From positions 151,145 to 186,665 of the forward strand of contig WELB01000112.1 of the NCBI GenBank assembly GCA_009602725.1: a DNA stretch of 35,521 nt, read 5' to 3'. Positions within the stretch are counted from its first letter, which is position 1; the number at the start of each line of letters is the position of its first letter. The DNA comes from Spirogloea muscicola (taxonomy: Eukaryota; Streptophyta; Zygnematophyceae; Spirogloeales; Spirogloeaceae). The position numbers were made by a program, and so were the translations under genes. Shown piece by piece: positions 18,480 to 30,300 of this stretch. The notes under the pieces were generated by a model. It was given only the letters and a program-made list of their open reading frames with translations, made no database searches and was not told the DNA's origin.

Positions 18480-20368
18480 GGCACTCTCAATGGGGGCAAG
18501 GGCTGCGAAAAGCCAGCCCAAAAAGAATTCACAAAGGTTCAGAGGGGCCTAAGAGCGGTGAGCAGCTACAAAGGGGCCTAAGGATGCAATGGTAAAACAG
18601 GGGGAGGATGGATCACTCAATAAGTACGAGTGAGGAGCCTCAGATCCGACAGACTAGCTGCCGGGAAGCTATCACCCTGACGAAAGCCAGAGCCCGCAGC
18701 GAGAGCACGGCCAGCTCGCAGGTGCAGAGCGTGGTCCATGGACCGCTGCAGGGATACAGAGAGGCGCATCCGATATACCTGAGCCCACGAGCCCGCGGCG
18801 TTGAAGTCGGCTGGCTCGCCGCGTCTGCGAGACACAGCCCGCCGCGCAAGCCTAGCCAATAGGTCAAGCCACTGGGACCCAAGAGCCCCGTGCACGTCCA
18901 CCACCAAGGGGACGAACTCGTTGGCAGGTGGGTGGTTGGAGTGCTTGGCCGCCTTGCAGCGAGCGGCCTTCGAGGCAGCGTGGCCGGCCCGCGAGGCAGA
19001 GAGCCCCAGGTTGGAGCGGTCGACCACATCGGTGGTGACTACATCGGCTATGATCCGCGCGCCACCTCCCGGCGTGGACGCCACCAGGTCCACACGACGC
19101 GTATGGTGTCCGTCAGCCCTCTCGAGGATGGGCATGACCGAGGCGTTCTCCATCGCCACCGTGTAGCCCGCCTCCTGAAAGATCCCGAACATAGCATCAC
19201 GCAAGAGGTCGTGCGCAGCTGTTCGTTCGCCTCCAGTGGCGCAGCGGAGGAGATGCGCCGCCAGCTCCGCCGGGTCCGTCGACCGCTCCCCACATTCGCA
19301 CTGCAGCACGCCCAGCAGGCAGGGCGGGGGGAGGCCCAGCAGGCGATGCGTGGCCGTGCGGAACAGCTCGTCCGGCAGCCTGAGCGCATCATACAGTGGG
19401 AGCGCAGAGAGCCAGGCTGCCGCGCCGGGGGAGGCGGCCGACAGCAGCCGAGCACGGCCGCGCACGTCGCCTGCGGGGAGGAGCTGCAGCGTGTCCGTGA
19501 ACGTCGCCTTGTCCACAGCAGCCATGTATCGCGCCTGCGCCTGCGAGTCGGAGGTGTGGGCGAGGTGAGCGAAGGGGACCACGCTCTCTGCAAGGGCCGG
19601 ATGCTCCGCGAGTAACCCGTCCTGGGCTGAGCGGAGGGCCTCCTGGAAAGGCAGCGAGCCAGTCGCCACCTCCTCCACAACCTGCTGCAGCAGGGGCCGC
19701 CCATCATGGAGGAAGCGCTGCGCCACCGACGTGGCGACCTGTGCCCAACTGCCGAGGAATGCTGGCCTGCAGACGCGCGCGAGCGAGCGGCAGCCGAGGC
19801 CGCCCTGGCCAGGGGGCAGTGTGGCCTGGAGCGTAGCGGCTGACGAGGCAAGGAAGCCATCGTGGCGGATGAGGGCCGCCGCGCCCTCCATGACCCCCGC
19901 GTCGAATGTGGTGTAGGCCGCCAGCACCGCGGGGCAGGGAGGGGTCGTCCGCGCCAAGTAGTGAGGACGCTGCACAATGCATCGATTGAGCATGGCAAGC
20001 GCCAGCTGCATGTCCTGCAGCTCGGGGAGGCGGGCCACTGGCTGGAGGTGCTCCTGAAGGCGGACGCGCAGTTGCCCGTCGACGAACGCTGGCGTGCCGA
20101 ACGGGACCCCAAGGATGGTGAGGCCGCTTGGGGGAGTTTGGCACCCAGGCGGCAGGGGCAAGGCGGCAGGGAGGACACGCGGCGACCACGCGGTACACTT
20201 CTCCGGGCGGATGGTCATGCCAAGGGCGGCCAGCTGCTGCTGGAAGGTGACGGTGGCTGCCGAGACCTCCCCCGGGCTGCCGACGAGCGTGGTGTCGTCG
20301 GCGTAGGACGGCAGAAGGACGCCGGGGTGCGCCGCCGCGGTGGCCCTGAGAGCGCGGCTGTGAGCCAT
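18480..20368 (-). mobile_element. 5'-truncated LINE with long intact ORF and 3' UTR
   Basis: Largest LINE copy in the window. Coding part 20368-18617, then a 3' UTR ending in GGGCTG...CAGCCC at 18500-18519. The 5' end cuts into the reverse transcriptase palm just before the catalytic YADD, so motifs 0-4 and any N-terminal region are missing. That is typical of incomplete target-primed reverse transcription. The 5' end lies about 320 bases from the NUP58 start codon, antisense to it. No target-site duplication could be defined by eye. Confidence 0.88.
18617..20368 (-). CDS. LINE polyprotein C-terminal part: RT palm end, zinc motif, restriction-like endonuclease
   Basis: 583 codons without a stop. 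In order: RT catalytic motif Y22-A-D-D25 with T-T-L-V-G after it (20305-20294); a palm/thumb region with G-L-T-I-L-G-V (residues 82-88) and H-Y-L-A-R; a zinc motif C357-x-C359-x12-H372-x3-C376 (19300-19241); then a restriction-like endonuclease signature with R425-V-D427, D442 in A-D-V-V-T-T-D and K475 in A-A-K-H, plus a conserved V-V-D-V-H-G-A-L-G block. This C-C-H-C plus PD-(D/E)xK order is that of RLE-type LINEs (R2, NeSL and similar). The family arginine-proline-aspartate is here arginine-valine-aspartate. The first in-frame ATG is probably internal to the full protein, because the element is 5'-truncated. It could encode only a C-terminal fragment if expressed. Confidence 0.88.
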   Translation of the reverse strand: MAHSRALRATAAAHPGVLLPSYADDTTLVGSPGEVSAATVTFQQQLAALGMTIRPEKCTAWSPRVLPAALPLPPGCQTPPSGLTILGVPFGTPAFVDGQLRVRLQEHLQPVARLPELQDMQLALAMLNRCIVQRPHYLARTTPPCPAVLAAYTTFDAGVMEGAAALIRHDGFLASSAATLQATLPPGQGGLGCRSLARVCRPAFLGSWAQVATSVAQRFLHDGRPLLQQVVEEVATGSLPFQEALRSAQDGLLAEHPALAESVVPFAHLAHTSDSQAQARYMAAVDKATFTDTLQLLPAGDVRGRARLLSAASPGAAAWLSALPLYDALRLPDELFRTATHRLLGLPPPCLLGVLQCECGERSTDPAELAAHLLRCATGGERTAAHDLLRDAMFGIFQEAGYTVAMENASVMPILERADGHHTRRVDLVASTPGGGARIIADVVTTDVVDRSNLGLSASRAGHAASKAARCKAAKHSNHPPANEFVPLVVDVHGALGSQWLDLLARLARRAVSRRRGEPADFNAAGSWAQVYRMRLSVSLQRSMDHALHLRAGRALAAGSGFRQGDSFPAASLSDLRLLTRTY

Positions 20369-20685
20369 TTTGGAAGAGCTAGCTGTTGCCTAGCTTCTTC
20401 CATGAGCCGCGCGCCGGCGGCTGCGGTGTTTGGGCCGGCTTCCTTCTCAACCAGTACTGGCTTAAATAGGCTACGCTTTCGATTCAAGCGCACCGCGCGC
20501 ATTACGATGTATCCACCAGCTCCCCAAATGCTTGTGGCGCGGCACTGCGGCCAGCAGAAGTGAGAGCTGCGGCCAGTGCTGTCGCTACGCGCTCGCCAGG
20601 CTGCAGGCGCTGACCCGGCAGGGCCACGGCGCGCGCCCGGCGGCGAGCTTTTGGGATTTGGTATTAGGCTTCAGTGGAGGCGCCC
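20369..20685. promoter_or_regulatory. Upstream region of NUP58 abutting the LINE 5' end
   Basis: GC-rich. On the minus strand it holds a TATA-like TATTTAA near 20462-20469 followed by an ATG at about 20403 opening M-E-E-A-R-Q-Q-L-A-L-P-K before LINE sequence begins. This may be the 5' end of another gene or promoter into which the LINE was inserted, or chance. On the plus strand it must contain the NUP58 promoter; no clear motif is recognised. Confidence 0.35.
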
Positions 20686-23004
20686 ATGTCCGCCTTCGGC
20701 GGCTTCTCCTTTGGCGGCGCGCAGACGGCGGCGCCCGCCACGCCTTCGCCAGCGGCGGCGGCGGCCGGGCAGGTGCACCTGGCGACCACGGACGCGGCGC
20801 CCGCCGCGTACGGCACCAAGTGGGACGACCTCCACCCGGACTCCCAGAAGCTGCTCCTGGCCGTGGAGGCCAAGGTGGCGGCGTGCCGCTCCGAGAGCCT
20901 GCAGCTGGGCCAGTGCCGGCGGCTGCACGAGCACGACGTGGGCGGCCCCGAGTCCTCGCTCGACGACGTTGCCGCTGCGACGCTGCAGAGCCTGGCGGCG
21001 CTCGAGTCCTCCGCCGGCGCCGAGGGCGCCGCCTCCCGCCAGCTCCTGCACGCCGCCAAGGCCCTGCTGCACGCCACCGAGCACGCCGTCCGCAACCTCC
21101 TGGCCGTCCGGCAGCGCTTTCCCAACCTCTCGCCGGCAGCGTCGCCGGCCTCGCCGCTGGGCGGCCCCGACTACTTCTACGCAGCCCGCCTGCCCAGCCT
21201 GCCGTCGCCGTACCTGGCACGCCGTGCCACGGAGTTCGAGAGCAGCTTCAGCGACTGCGCGCGGCGCGTCGTGGAGCTGGAGGCGCTGGCCGAAGCTGGG
21301 GGGGCCGGGAGGGATGTGGGCAGTGGTGGAGCCCCGCAGTGCCTCCCCGCTGTCGTGGTCAACCTGCACGCCTTTTTCATCCACATTGCCGCCAGGGTGA
21401 GGCGCCTCAAACCAGCAGGCGGGCCTGCAGCTGCTGCCCCCCGTTACCCCTGCCAGAAGTGGCGGGACGTAGAAAGAGCTTGGTGTTCATGCACGATGCT
21501 CTATCATCGAGGCCCGAGACACGACCTTGCTGGGAGAGGACAGGTCGGAGCATTGGGATCAATGGCAGCAAGTCAGGAGGATGGCTAGACTCATGATTCT
21601 GCTTGCAACCCTCAACCCCAAAGCCCTGACCCTAAACCCTTAAACTTTTCAACCCTAAGCCCTCTAAGACTCGAAAACCCAATCCTTGTACCCAAGTATT
21701 AATTGCCAATACGGGACTGCTGGCGAAGGTGGAGGCTCTGCACCAGCAGGTGGCAGCCGGGAAGCAGGCGTTTTTGGCGGACCGTCGGCGGCGCGGCGAC
21801 CACCGAGACCCCTTCCAGGACGCTCAGCGGCGGGAGGCGGCGCGAGCAGAGTCGCTGCAGAAGGCGCGACTAGGGACGCTGCCGAACCTCATTGCCGGCG
21901 CCAGCGTCGCTACGGCTGGCTCTGTGCCGCCAGGCACCTCTTCCGCTGCAGCCGGTGGCCTGTTTGGTGGCCCTTCGCCTGCGGCCTTTCCGTCTCTTGC
22001 CAACAAGAGCCCCAGCAGTGTGGCACCATCCTCCTCTATGTCACTGTTTGGGACCACCACCAATCCCTCCACGGCTACGTCGCTGATGGGCTTGCCGTCG
22101 ACGCCCTCATTATTTGGCGGTGCCTCTATGCCCTCACTTTCTTCCGCGACTACTCCAGCTGCTGCCAGCACGCCCTCCCTGTTGGGAGTGCCTGCATCAC
22201 CTTTGGCTTCTGGAACCAACTTGTTTGGAGGTCAGCGGATTACTGAGCTTCGTCGGGCCTTTGTCAAGCACTCCATCACTTACTATTCCCCTAGCAGACT
22301 TGCAATGCTTGTTGGAGACAGCTTACAGCTTTCTTGCGCTGCACAAGTCCTTCACTGATGCAAGTCGCAACAATTGGCTTGACATAATTCTCAGCAACAC
22401 AGAGGTGGTCTTCAGACGTGCGCTTTCCATCAGTGTTACTTGCTGATGTCTATGTGAGCTTCTAGTACTTTACTATTATACAGTGCTCATTCATGTCCTT
22501 TGCTTCGTCATCATGCAGGTGGAGCTCCGGGCGCTGGTCTTTTTGGATCCCCTTCGACCTCCACCAGCCTCTTCGGTACCCCTACTCCTGCTAGTGAAGG
22601 TGACAATGCAGACATAGTATACCCAGAATTGACATTGACTGGTAGCAAAATTATCACTACCGAAGGCTTCAAGTAAATTCTGCTATTTTCTCAAAGCATC
22701 TCAGCAATAGCATGGGTACTGCCCCCTCTGGTGCCCGCAGTTTCAGTGAACATTTCCTAAATTGGCTCATTATTGTGCATGTCAGGTTCTGGTGGGACTT
22801 CTCTCTTTGGCCTTGGAAATACCACAGCTACGGTCAGTATTCCATTCATTGTGACAATTCTCCAAATGACCGAGCAGATCTGCTCAAAGTGGTATCGTCC
22901 TATATGGTTGACCTTGCATGAGGCTTGCCAACTTCTTGTGGCTGGCTTGACGTGCGCAGACAGCAGTCAAGTCCAAACCTCGAGGAAGTACAAGGCGCAA
23001 ATGA
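20686..23004 (+). CDS. NUP58: Nucleoporin NUP58 (p58/p45 family), FG-repeat protein
   Basis: Five exons: 20686-21396, 21729-22230, 22519-22599, 22786-22832 and 22960-23004, all GT-AG and in phase, giving 461 residues. NUP58 pairs with NUP54 and NUP62 in the central channel of the nuclear pore, where FG motifs bind transport receptors. The N-terminus has A-F-G-G-F-S-F-G-G. The middle is helical (K-W-D-D-L-H-P-D-S-Q-K-L-L-L, N-L-H-A-F-F-I-H-I-A-A-R then V-E-A-L-H-Q-Q across intron 1, and F-L-A-D-R-R-R-R-G-D). The C-terminal half carries FG motifs (G-L-F-G-G, S-L-F-G-T, S-L-F-G-G, N-L-F-G-G, G-L-F-G-S, S-L-F-G-T, S-L-F-G-L). The start is the first ATG, directly before the FG cluster. The last exon (basic tail K-S-K-P-R-G-S-T-R-R-K) rests on a fair acceptor; using the AG eight bases downstream would give an acidic tail instead. 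Convergent with PRT6. Confidence 0.92.
21606..21690 (+). repeat. Degenerate telomere-like repeat in NUP58 intron 1
   Basis: A C/A-rich run with repeated CCCTAA-like words (CAACCCTCAACCCC, GACCCTAAACCCTTAAAC, CAACCCTAAGCCCT). CCCTAAA is the plant and green-algal telomere repeat, but only one near-perfect junction is present, so it may be a degenerate interstitial tract or simply a C/A-rich intron segment. Confidence 0.45.
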
Positions 23005-24361
23005 GTAAGCTTAGGACGGATGGGCAGCCTGTTTGTAGCCAAAGGGTGTCCAATGCTGCGCGTCATTGGCTAGTGTTAATAAGAACGGCTCGCTGGCTAT
23101 CCACAGCCTCGGCCCATCTTAGAGTGGACAAAAACTATCTCTCGACTGTAGCAAAAGCTGGATAGCACTACAAACAGGTCCGCTCACTTGCAGCCATTTT
23201 ATAAGTATTGTATGTAGTCATAGTATCTCAAAAGCCAGCCAGGTGTAGGGGAGGGGCGAGCTGGACTGCTTAAGCGACTGTTTAGGATCAATGTAAGACC
23301 TAAACAGAGCTGAAGGAGCTCCAAGTCGGGACTGCGGAGCACTGTGGCAAAGCCTGATGCCACAAGGTTGTGGACCTCGGAGCATCCTCTGGTATCGCAA
23401 CCTCAGCACTGGTCGAGGCTGCGAAGAGCCAGACTCCTCCCTTAGCCGCGGGTGGCCCACCGCAGTGTAGTTATCGTAGTACCGTAAGTAGATAGAATAA
23501 GTCCAATAAATGTCATGATTTCTTCACATATGACGACGAGTCTTAGCATATGAGTGAGTGCGTTGTTGGTAGATGTGGTTTGGCTATCTCTCATTTCTTT
23601 CTATTTATTGGTGGGAAGGATAGAATATGAGAAAGAAAGAATCAGCAAGCAGATATTGCACCTCATTATGAGGTGCCCATGAAATTGCATCTTTGGAAGC
23701 CTTCTCTGGCTATGTGCAGCTCAGCTGAAAAGTTCTGTGGTCAAAGTTGTTGTTTACTGACAATGCTGTTCCATTCCTTGATGAAAGAGGCAAGAGAACC
23801 ACCATGGATGGCAGAATGACCACTGACATGCATGCGAAGTCAGTGGTGGTGCAGACGTGTGATCATGGATTGCCTGCCTAAGGTTCTGTACAGGAGTTAT
23901 GGCAGGTCATATTGGATTCTGGCAGGTCTTGCAAGCGCAGTATCTCTACAACATCACTGCCCCAGCAATTTAACGTGGCCCTTGGCTTCAATCAATGTAC
24001 ATGGCGATGGGCAGCATTGTAGGGCGTTCGGCGGGGGTGTCTGTTTTACTGTTTGACAATGAAGAATCTCAATGCATCAACTTCTGCACTTCAAATTGGA
24101 TTCCGTATCCTGGTTGTGCTAGCTAACACGAGGGAGTTGTGATCAAGTCCATGACTTGCAACCTATGCAAACACCACAAAAGCTTGGGGTCAACAAGGTC
24201 GTCACATCCAAGACTGTCACACCTCGATTTGCAGAGTGCTCCCTTTGCAAGGCTGGCAATCAGATACATGCAGCACTATAAAGGACTGGATACACCAGAA
24301 TTGCATGTACAGAAGCACAAGTACTTATCAAGGAGCAGCAAACTCTGAGGAGCCAGAATGA
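23005..24361. other. Intergenic region between convergent NUP58 and PRT6
   Basis: About 1.36 kb with frequent stops in all frames and lower GC. TGTAA at 23292-23296 could end NUP58 transcripts. No LINE fragment, hairpin unit or RNA gene is recognised. The 3' UTRs of both genes must lie here. Confidence 0.5.
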
Positions 24362-27300
24362 CTACATTCGTTGCCATTGGGACGAGAGAGCTCGATAAGC
24401 AAAGAGTACCATTGCCGTAAGTGCCTCAAAGCGCTCTGCATTTAGATACAGAGGCTTCCCGCGCCGCAGGTTTTCGTCCTGAAGGAAAGTCACAAACAGC
24501 ACAATGAGTATTAAGCAGGACTGCTCCAAGCAAACTGACAGCAGAATTGAAAGCAAAGAGCCACTTACACACCTCCTCTCCATGTGCATCCAGATATGGG
24601 GAGGGCCATATTGAGCTCCTCTGGCCTCTCAGCAGTACTACTGAGGTACTCTGCAGACATCACAACACAGTAGTCTGAGTCACAATAAATTCTACATCTC
24701 AGCCATGTAGCCTGACACACTAGAGCACATTGTTGGTACCATATGGAGACAATGACATGGTTGTGATTGCTGCTTATGGATGACATCAATGATATAAGTG
24801 GAAGGTAGCCCGATATAGGACCAAGCAAGGCTTTGAGAGGTGCAAGTATGTCAAATGATTGCAATGAGCGGCTGCTATTCCTGCTTTGCGGAAACATCAG
24901 ATAGCGCACAAAGGCAGAAAGCATTCTACCCTGATTAGGAGGAAGACACACGTTCCTCCTCCACATGACTGCGCATGCTGCTGGCACTCCCCACGTCCAT
25001 CACGACTGTCCATGCAAATTGCCATGTGCAGACGGAGCACCCATTAGCTCATGCAACTTGCTGAAGGGCATCTATCAGCTTGATAGCTAAGTAGCCATCA
25101 TAAGCAAGGTGGAGACCTATACTTTGACAAGTGGCCTGTGATAGGATACAAGCTGTGCAGTGAGGTCATTCTAATACGTGTTCAGGTGAGGCATAGATGC
25201 AATCACAACAGCATCATAAGAACACAAATTGAAGGGAGGAGTATCTTGGATCTTGACAAGCTTACGAGCAGCACTGCCGTTGGCTGCGCACCAGCATTGC
25301 ACAACAAAGACGACCACAAACGAGACAAAGGGCTGGATGCTCTGGCACTGTCTTGCAGGTCAGGCACTTGTCCTTGACGTACCTATCAGAGTCAACAATG
25401 CCTCGAACACTCAGTAACATGACAACACTAGCAGCTCAATCAAGTCCGCAGGTGAAATTTCTGATGAGCACACATCTGGTATGAATCTACATCAAGGCCT
25501 TAGTACCAGATTTGAAAATCGCCTCCGTTTCTAAGTCAGGCAGTCAAGCGAGGTAAACCTTTGAAAGAGGTCATGGAATAGATGAGGAAGGGACAGTAAT
25601 CTGAATGGGGAAGCCAAAGAGGGTTGCACAATGGATGCTGCCACTTCAGCGCCCTTGATCTCCAAGTCCCTCTGCATGTGGCAGGCCCATCTCCTTGCTA
25701 CATTTTGGGCGTACTTATCCTCCAAGAACTGCCCCAAACTGGGCAGCCCAAGTTGTGCTTGCCATAGAAGTACCTCCACTTCCTCTTGAGAAACTTGCTT
25801 GGACAAAGTTTCATCTGCTACATTACCATGTCTGGCCCAATGATTGCCCAGCTGACGGTGTACTTGTTCTGCAGACATGGTCATGGCTGGAAGCGCCTCA
25901 AAAAGGAGGTGCCATAGCAGGGCAGAGGAGCGGAGGAAAGAAAGGTTGAAGCGGGCTAATGTGTCCATTGGTGATGTGGAGAATGACTGCAGCACCGCGG
26001 AGCTAAACGGATGAAGTGGTGCCAGGTAGCTGGCAAGGCTGCTATGGAGAAAGGCTGCCAGGGGCCTTAAGGTTGCAGGAAGCTTGCAGACTGCGCTAGG
26101 CACTTGGCAAACCAGATGCGCCAGGGCCTACACAACCCAAAAGCGAGTGGAATTATAAGGGCATCCGATCAGCTGTCAGACTCATCAATGAATGCTGCAA
26201 GTCACTTTCTTAATTGGTGATCCTGATGGGGATTCACAATCACAACCTATCTTTGATCTACTAATTGACTATCACCAATCATTCCAAAGTAGCCTTACCT
26301 TGATGGCATTGGCAAGGTACAACAGTCGAAGCACGGGCATGGCAGTGCTTGCACTGGTTGGCAGACAGAAGCAGAAATGTGCCAACGTTGTGAAGGGATC
26401 TCCTAACAAGACCGCTAGGGCGCAACTGTTCCAAAATTGTACATCGATATTGTTCTGGTTATGCTTCAGGTATGCTTGGCCAGCATCACCGCCTGATTGC
26501 TGATTATTACCTGCATGACATGAGCAATTAAGGCAGAGAGTATTATGAGCTTAGGTTGCTGAATGAAGAACAACAGACTGCATGGGTAAGCTCCAACATA
26601 CTTACAAGCCAAGCAGCAGAACAGCAAGAAGCATACTAGATGATCACAGACACGGCTACTTGGACCAGATTAGCAGAAAATATTACTGTCTGAAGCATAC
26701 CTAGACTTCCTTGTACTAATGATCCTACAAGCAGCTGCATGCCTCGCGCCCTCAAGCGGAGGGCCTGGATGCTGTGATTTCTTTGCCGGCTGGCCAGCCG
26801 TGCGAGAGCCGGCAGAATACTTGCGCCCTCTTCTTCTGTGACCTTCCCTAACCTCTCCACCGCCTTCTCTAATGCATGCCTTGGGTCAACCTCCATACTC
26901 ATACCCAACTGGCTCCGTGTTGCTAACTCCGCAGCAGACACAGTGTAGGCAAGGGCCTCCCATAGAAGTAGCCCCTGGTTATCCCGCCCCTCCATTAACG
27001 AAGTCCAGCTGTCATCATTAGGACGTGCCAAGTGTGCCAGACGCATGGTGAAGGCCTCCATGGCATCCTTGAGGTTGTTTCCAGCAGGCAAACCAGGAGA
27101 GCTAAGGCAGCTGTCACTACAGCATGCCCCTTCCCATGACCGCACGGCTGCCAGGTCCTGCTGGATGTTGATTGGAACAGAATCCGTGCTCGGCTCTGCA
27201 GGGGATTGGAGCACCGTCAAGGTGTCCTGCGCCTGCGAAACATGAGCCCTGGTTTGGTACTGCCTTGTCCCCTCTGGACAGGCGATGGGCACCAGGGGGA

Positions 27301-30300
27301 GTGTGGCATTTGCCAATCTCCTGCACATGGGGCACAGGTACTCTCCCTGGCATACAGAAACACCAGGTTGGTCTTAGATATCAGCGAGGATGTGCCCAAG
27401 ACTTGATCACTGCTGTGGTGGAGAGCCACAAGCTGGAGCACCAATGGCATCTAACGATTTAAAAAGCTGCCCTCAACCTGGATATACTCATTGAATTCCC
27501 AGCATGTTGAGCATCTATACTGAAGCAGTACAACTTTGGCACGGCCTGATGCACGCAGATTGAGCATTTTGTTCGCAATTCCATGCTTCACTTGCCAATG
27601 ACCATGCTATTTGTTATCTAGCTTAAGAAGGCTGGCACAGTGATTCTTAATGTCAAGGACAAACTTACCTCCACAGGATTGACAACACTGGCTCCCTCAT
27701 AATACTCGCGGCTCAAATACCTGCTTCATGAGAAAGGAGAGCATGAGAGCTAGCTGGTCCAATCTGCTTGATACCTTAAAAGCCAGGTCAAGGTCTTATC
27801 AGTCCGTCTTCTGCTTGAAATTAGACACGCAGACCTGACCGTGCCAATGTGCTGACAAACAAGCAGACCAGACCATGTCATCAAGGTGTCTAATGCACAC
27901 ATTGCATCCTTGGCAGGGCTATATAAGTCAATACAATAAGCTTCAAAAGTCTTAGCATGGTTGTCCTCGTCTGTGCTCTCATGCTCAGCCGCAGATGAAT
28001 CCTGACCTTTGCAAGAGGGAGGAGAAGTAGCGGTCGAGGCAGCTTTGGTGAAGAGCGTGCCCGCATGTTGCCACGTGCAGCTTGGCGCTGACGTCTAAGC
28101 CATGGTGGGCGCCCACCCTCCGCCTGCCCCTCCGCCGGCGGCTCTCCGCCTCCAGCTCAAGTCCGCCATCCAGATCCATATCTGCAACACCAGCAGCCGC
28201 CCCCCTGCCCGGCAAATGATCCATGATATCAACCAAGCCCCCGGAGAAGCTGACGCCGCCCCGCCTCTCCGCTGCCGCCGCCGATCTGGCCCGCTCCTCC
28301 CTAAGATTGTGGATTGCTGAGACATACTCCGCTAGAACGTCCCTGGTCGGCCCCACCTCGGCTGCAGGCCCACTTTGCCGGTCTGAGTTGCTCGGCGCTG
28401 CCGCTAACTGCTCCTCGACCGTACGCTCATCATTGTCTGCAAGAGTTGTGTCCATACTTTCTTGCAAGAGTTCAGCCGACTGTTCCGGAAGCTGAAAGCC
28501 TTGAACCTCTGTGCCTGGACGACTCTGCTGGACAACCAGATTGAGCTCCTCCGCGCTCATCAGTTCCGTCTCATCTTGCGGCTCTTGTGTCGGCTGGACA
28601 AGGGATATTGATTTTTGGGCCTCCAAGCCCTGCAGGGCGTGCGATGCAGGGGCAAGTTGAGGCAAGCCCCATGACGAGGAGCGGAGCATGGACGCTGCCA
28701 CAAGCTTGGACCGCTGTGCCAGAGCCACGTAGCAGAGGGGGCTCTCCGCAGCCCAGAAGCTGCTCTCACGGCACAGCGCGCACACGAGCGACGCCGAGTG
28801 CGTATCCTGCACCCGCCCTCCTTCGCTCCTCTCCTCAGCCTCCTCTGCATCTGGCACATCACCCATAGACACTGGAACGACGCCTGTGGCAACAGCTGGG
28901 GGCCGTGCCTCCAGCGGGCCTGCTGACATATCGCTGTCGTCGTCATTCTCCCTGCCCTCCTTCCGCCTGCTCTGCTCGCTGCCGCCCCTTGAGCCTTGAG
29001 CTATGGATGCCGCAAAGCGGTCCTGCGCACTACGCATGCGGGCCATTGCCTCTGCCTGCCGCATCTTTGCCAGCATCTTGCGACGATCGCCCTCAATTGC
29101 CCCTGCCGGAGGGGAGCTGGCAACCCTCCCTATCACTGTCGGGCTGTCCGTGCAGACTCCCACAATGTCGGGCGCCAGCTCCTCGGCTTCTCGCCGGCAT
29201 GCCTTGCTCAGGACCGTGAGTTCCTTGAGCAAGCGCGCCGCCAGCTGCGCCAGCTCGCCCCTCTCACCTTCCTCCAGCCGGCCACCACCATCATTGGCGC
29301 TGCGGCTAAGCTGCCCATTGGCAAAGCTGCGATCTGCCCACTTGCGTTGCAGGTCGGCGAGCAGCGAGAGAAGGCTGCAGGAGCCCTGACGGCCCCTTGC
29401 CTCCTGCACGGTGACATACTCTGCTGCCCGACTCACAAGTGGGACCTCCTGCGCGCGTATCAATTGCTTCCCCACAGCAGCTTTGCAGGCACTCAGGCCT
29501 AGTGCGAGCAGGTGGAGGGCGGCAAGCACGACGTGGTCAGGCGCCCGAGAGGTGCTGGCACTCTGGGCGTCCACCGCCTGCGCGTGGAAGAGAACGGAGA
29601 CGACCATCTTGTACACACCTGACGTTGTTGCAATCTGCCAGAGGCTGCTAAGTGGAGGAGTGGGGTCTTGCCACGTGGGTAGCTGGCTCGTTGATGCGGG
29701 CATGCCAAGCACCTCCTGAAAGCGGTCCTGGGTGCGCTGCAGCTCCCGGGGAGACCAGCGGACGTGGTAAAGATCCAGCTCGCGCCAGCACTCCTTCTTC
29801 AGAGAGTATTTGCCCTGGATGTGGGCCAACATATTGCAAGCGAGGTCACTACAACAGAAGCATCAAGGTCCTCTTCAAAGTGTGCACCCTTTGAAGAACA
29901 TACAGGCTCTGTAGCCTACTTATCATATGACTGTCTACTTTGAGTCGTACTTTATGTACAGAGAATTTCAGATATATGTCGCTGCCATCTCTTGTAAAGA
30001 AGGAAAACAATCACGAACACAGACGCCTCGGATGTCAGACCTATACTGACCAAGCCATGTGCGTCAGCCTCAAGAATGAAAGCGGGCAGAGTAACATGTA
30101 TGCAAACAAGAACCCAATCAGACTGTGCAAACCATCGTGGTATTGTAAGGAATGCAAAGGGCCCTACCTGTTCCAAACCACGGGGCATGCTGTAATCAGC
30201 CACCTGCTCCAGACAGGGCGTAACAAGAGGCGAGTCCGCTAGCTGCTGCGGGAGGCTCTCCAGAAGAGTGCTATGTGTTGCGTCACCTGCTGCCAGGCGC

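Noticed and set aside
19048-20178. 376-codon serine/arginine-rich minus frame inside the LINE
   Set aside because: It is the +1 frame of the LINE ORF that carries YADD, the zinc motif and the endonuclease signature.
20532-21596. 354-codon arginine-rich plus frame over NUP58 exon 1, and minus frames of similar length
   Set aside because: The FG-repeat and helical sequence of NUP58 lies in another frame with matching splice sites. These are high-GC shadows.
24565-24987. 140-codon minus frame between PRT6 exons
   Set aside because: Its frame does not match the conserved exons at 25005-24930 and 24650-24573, which splice in phase and carry family motifs. The frame covers an intron.
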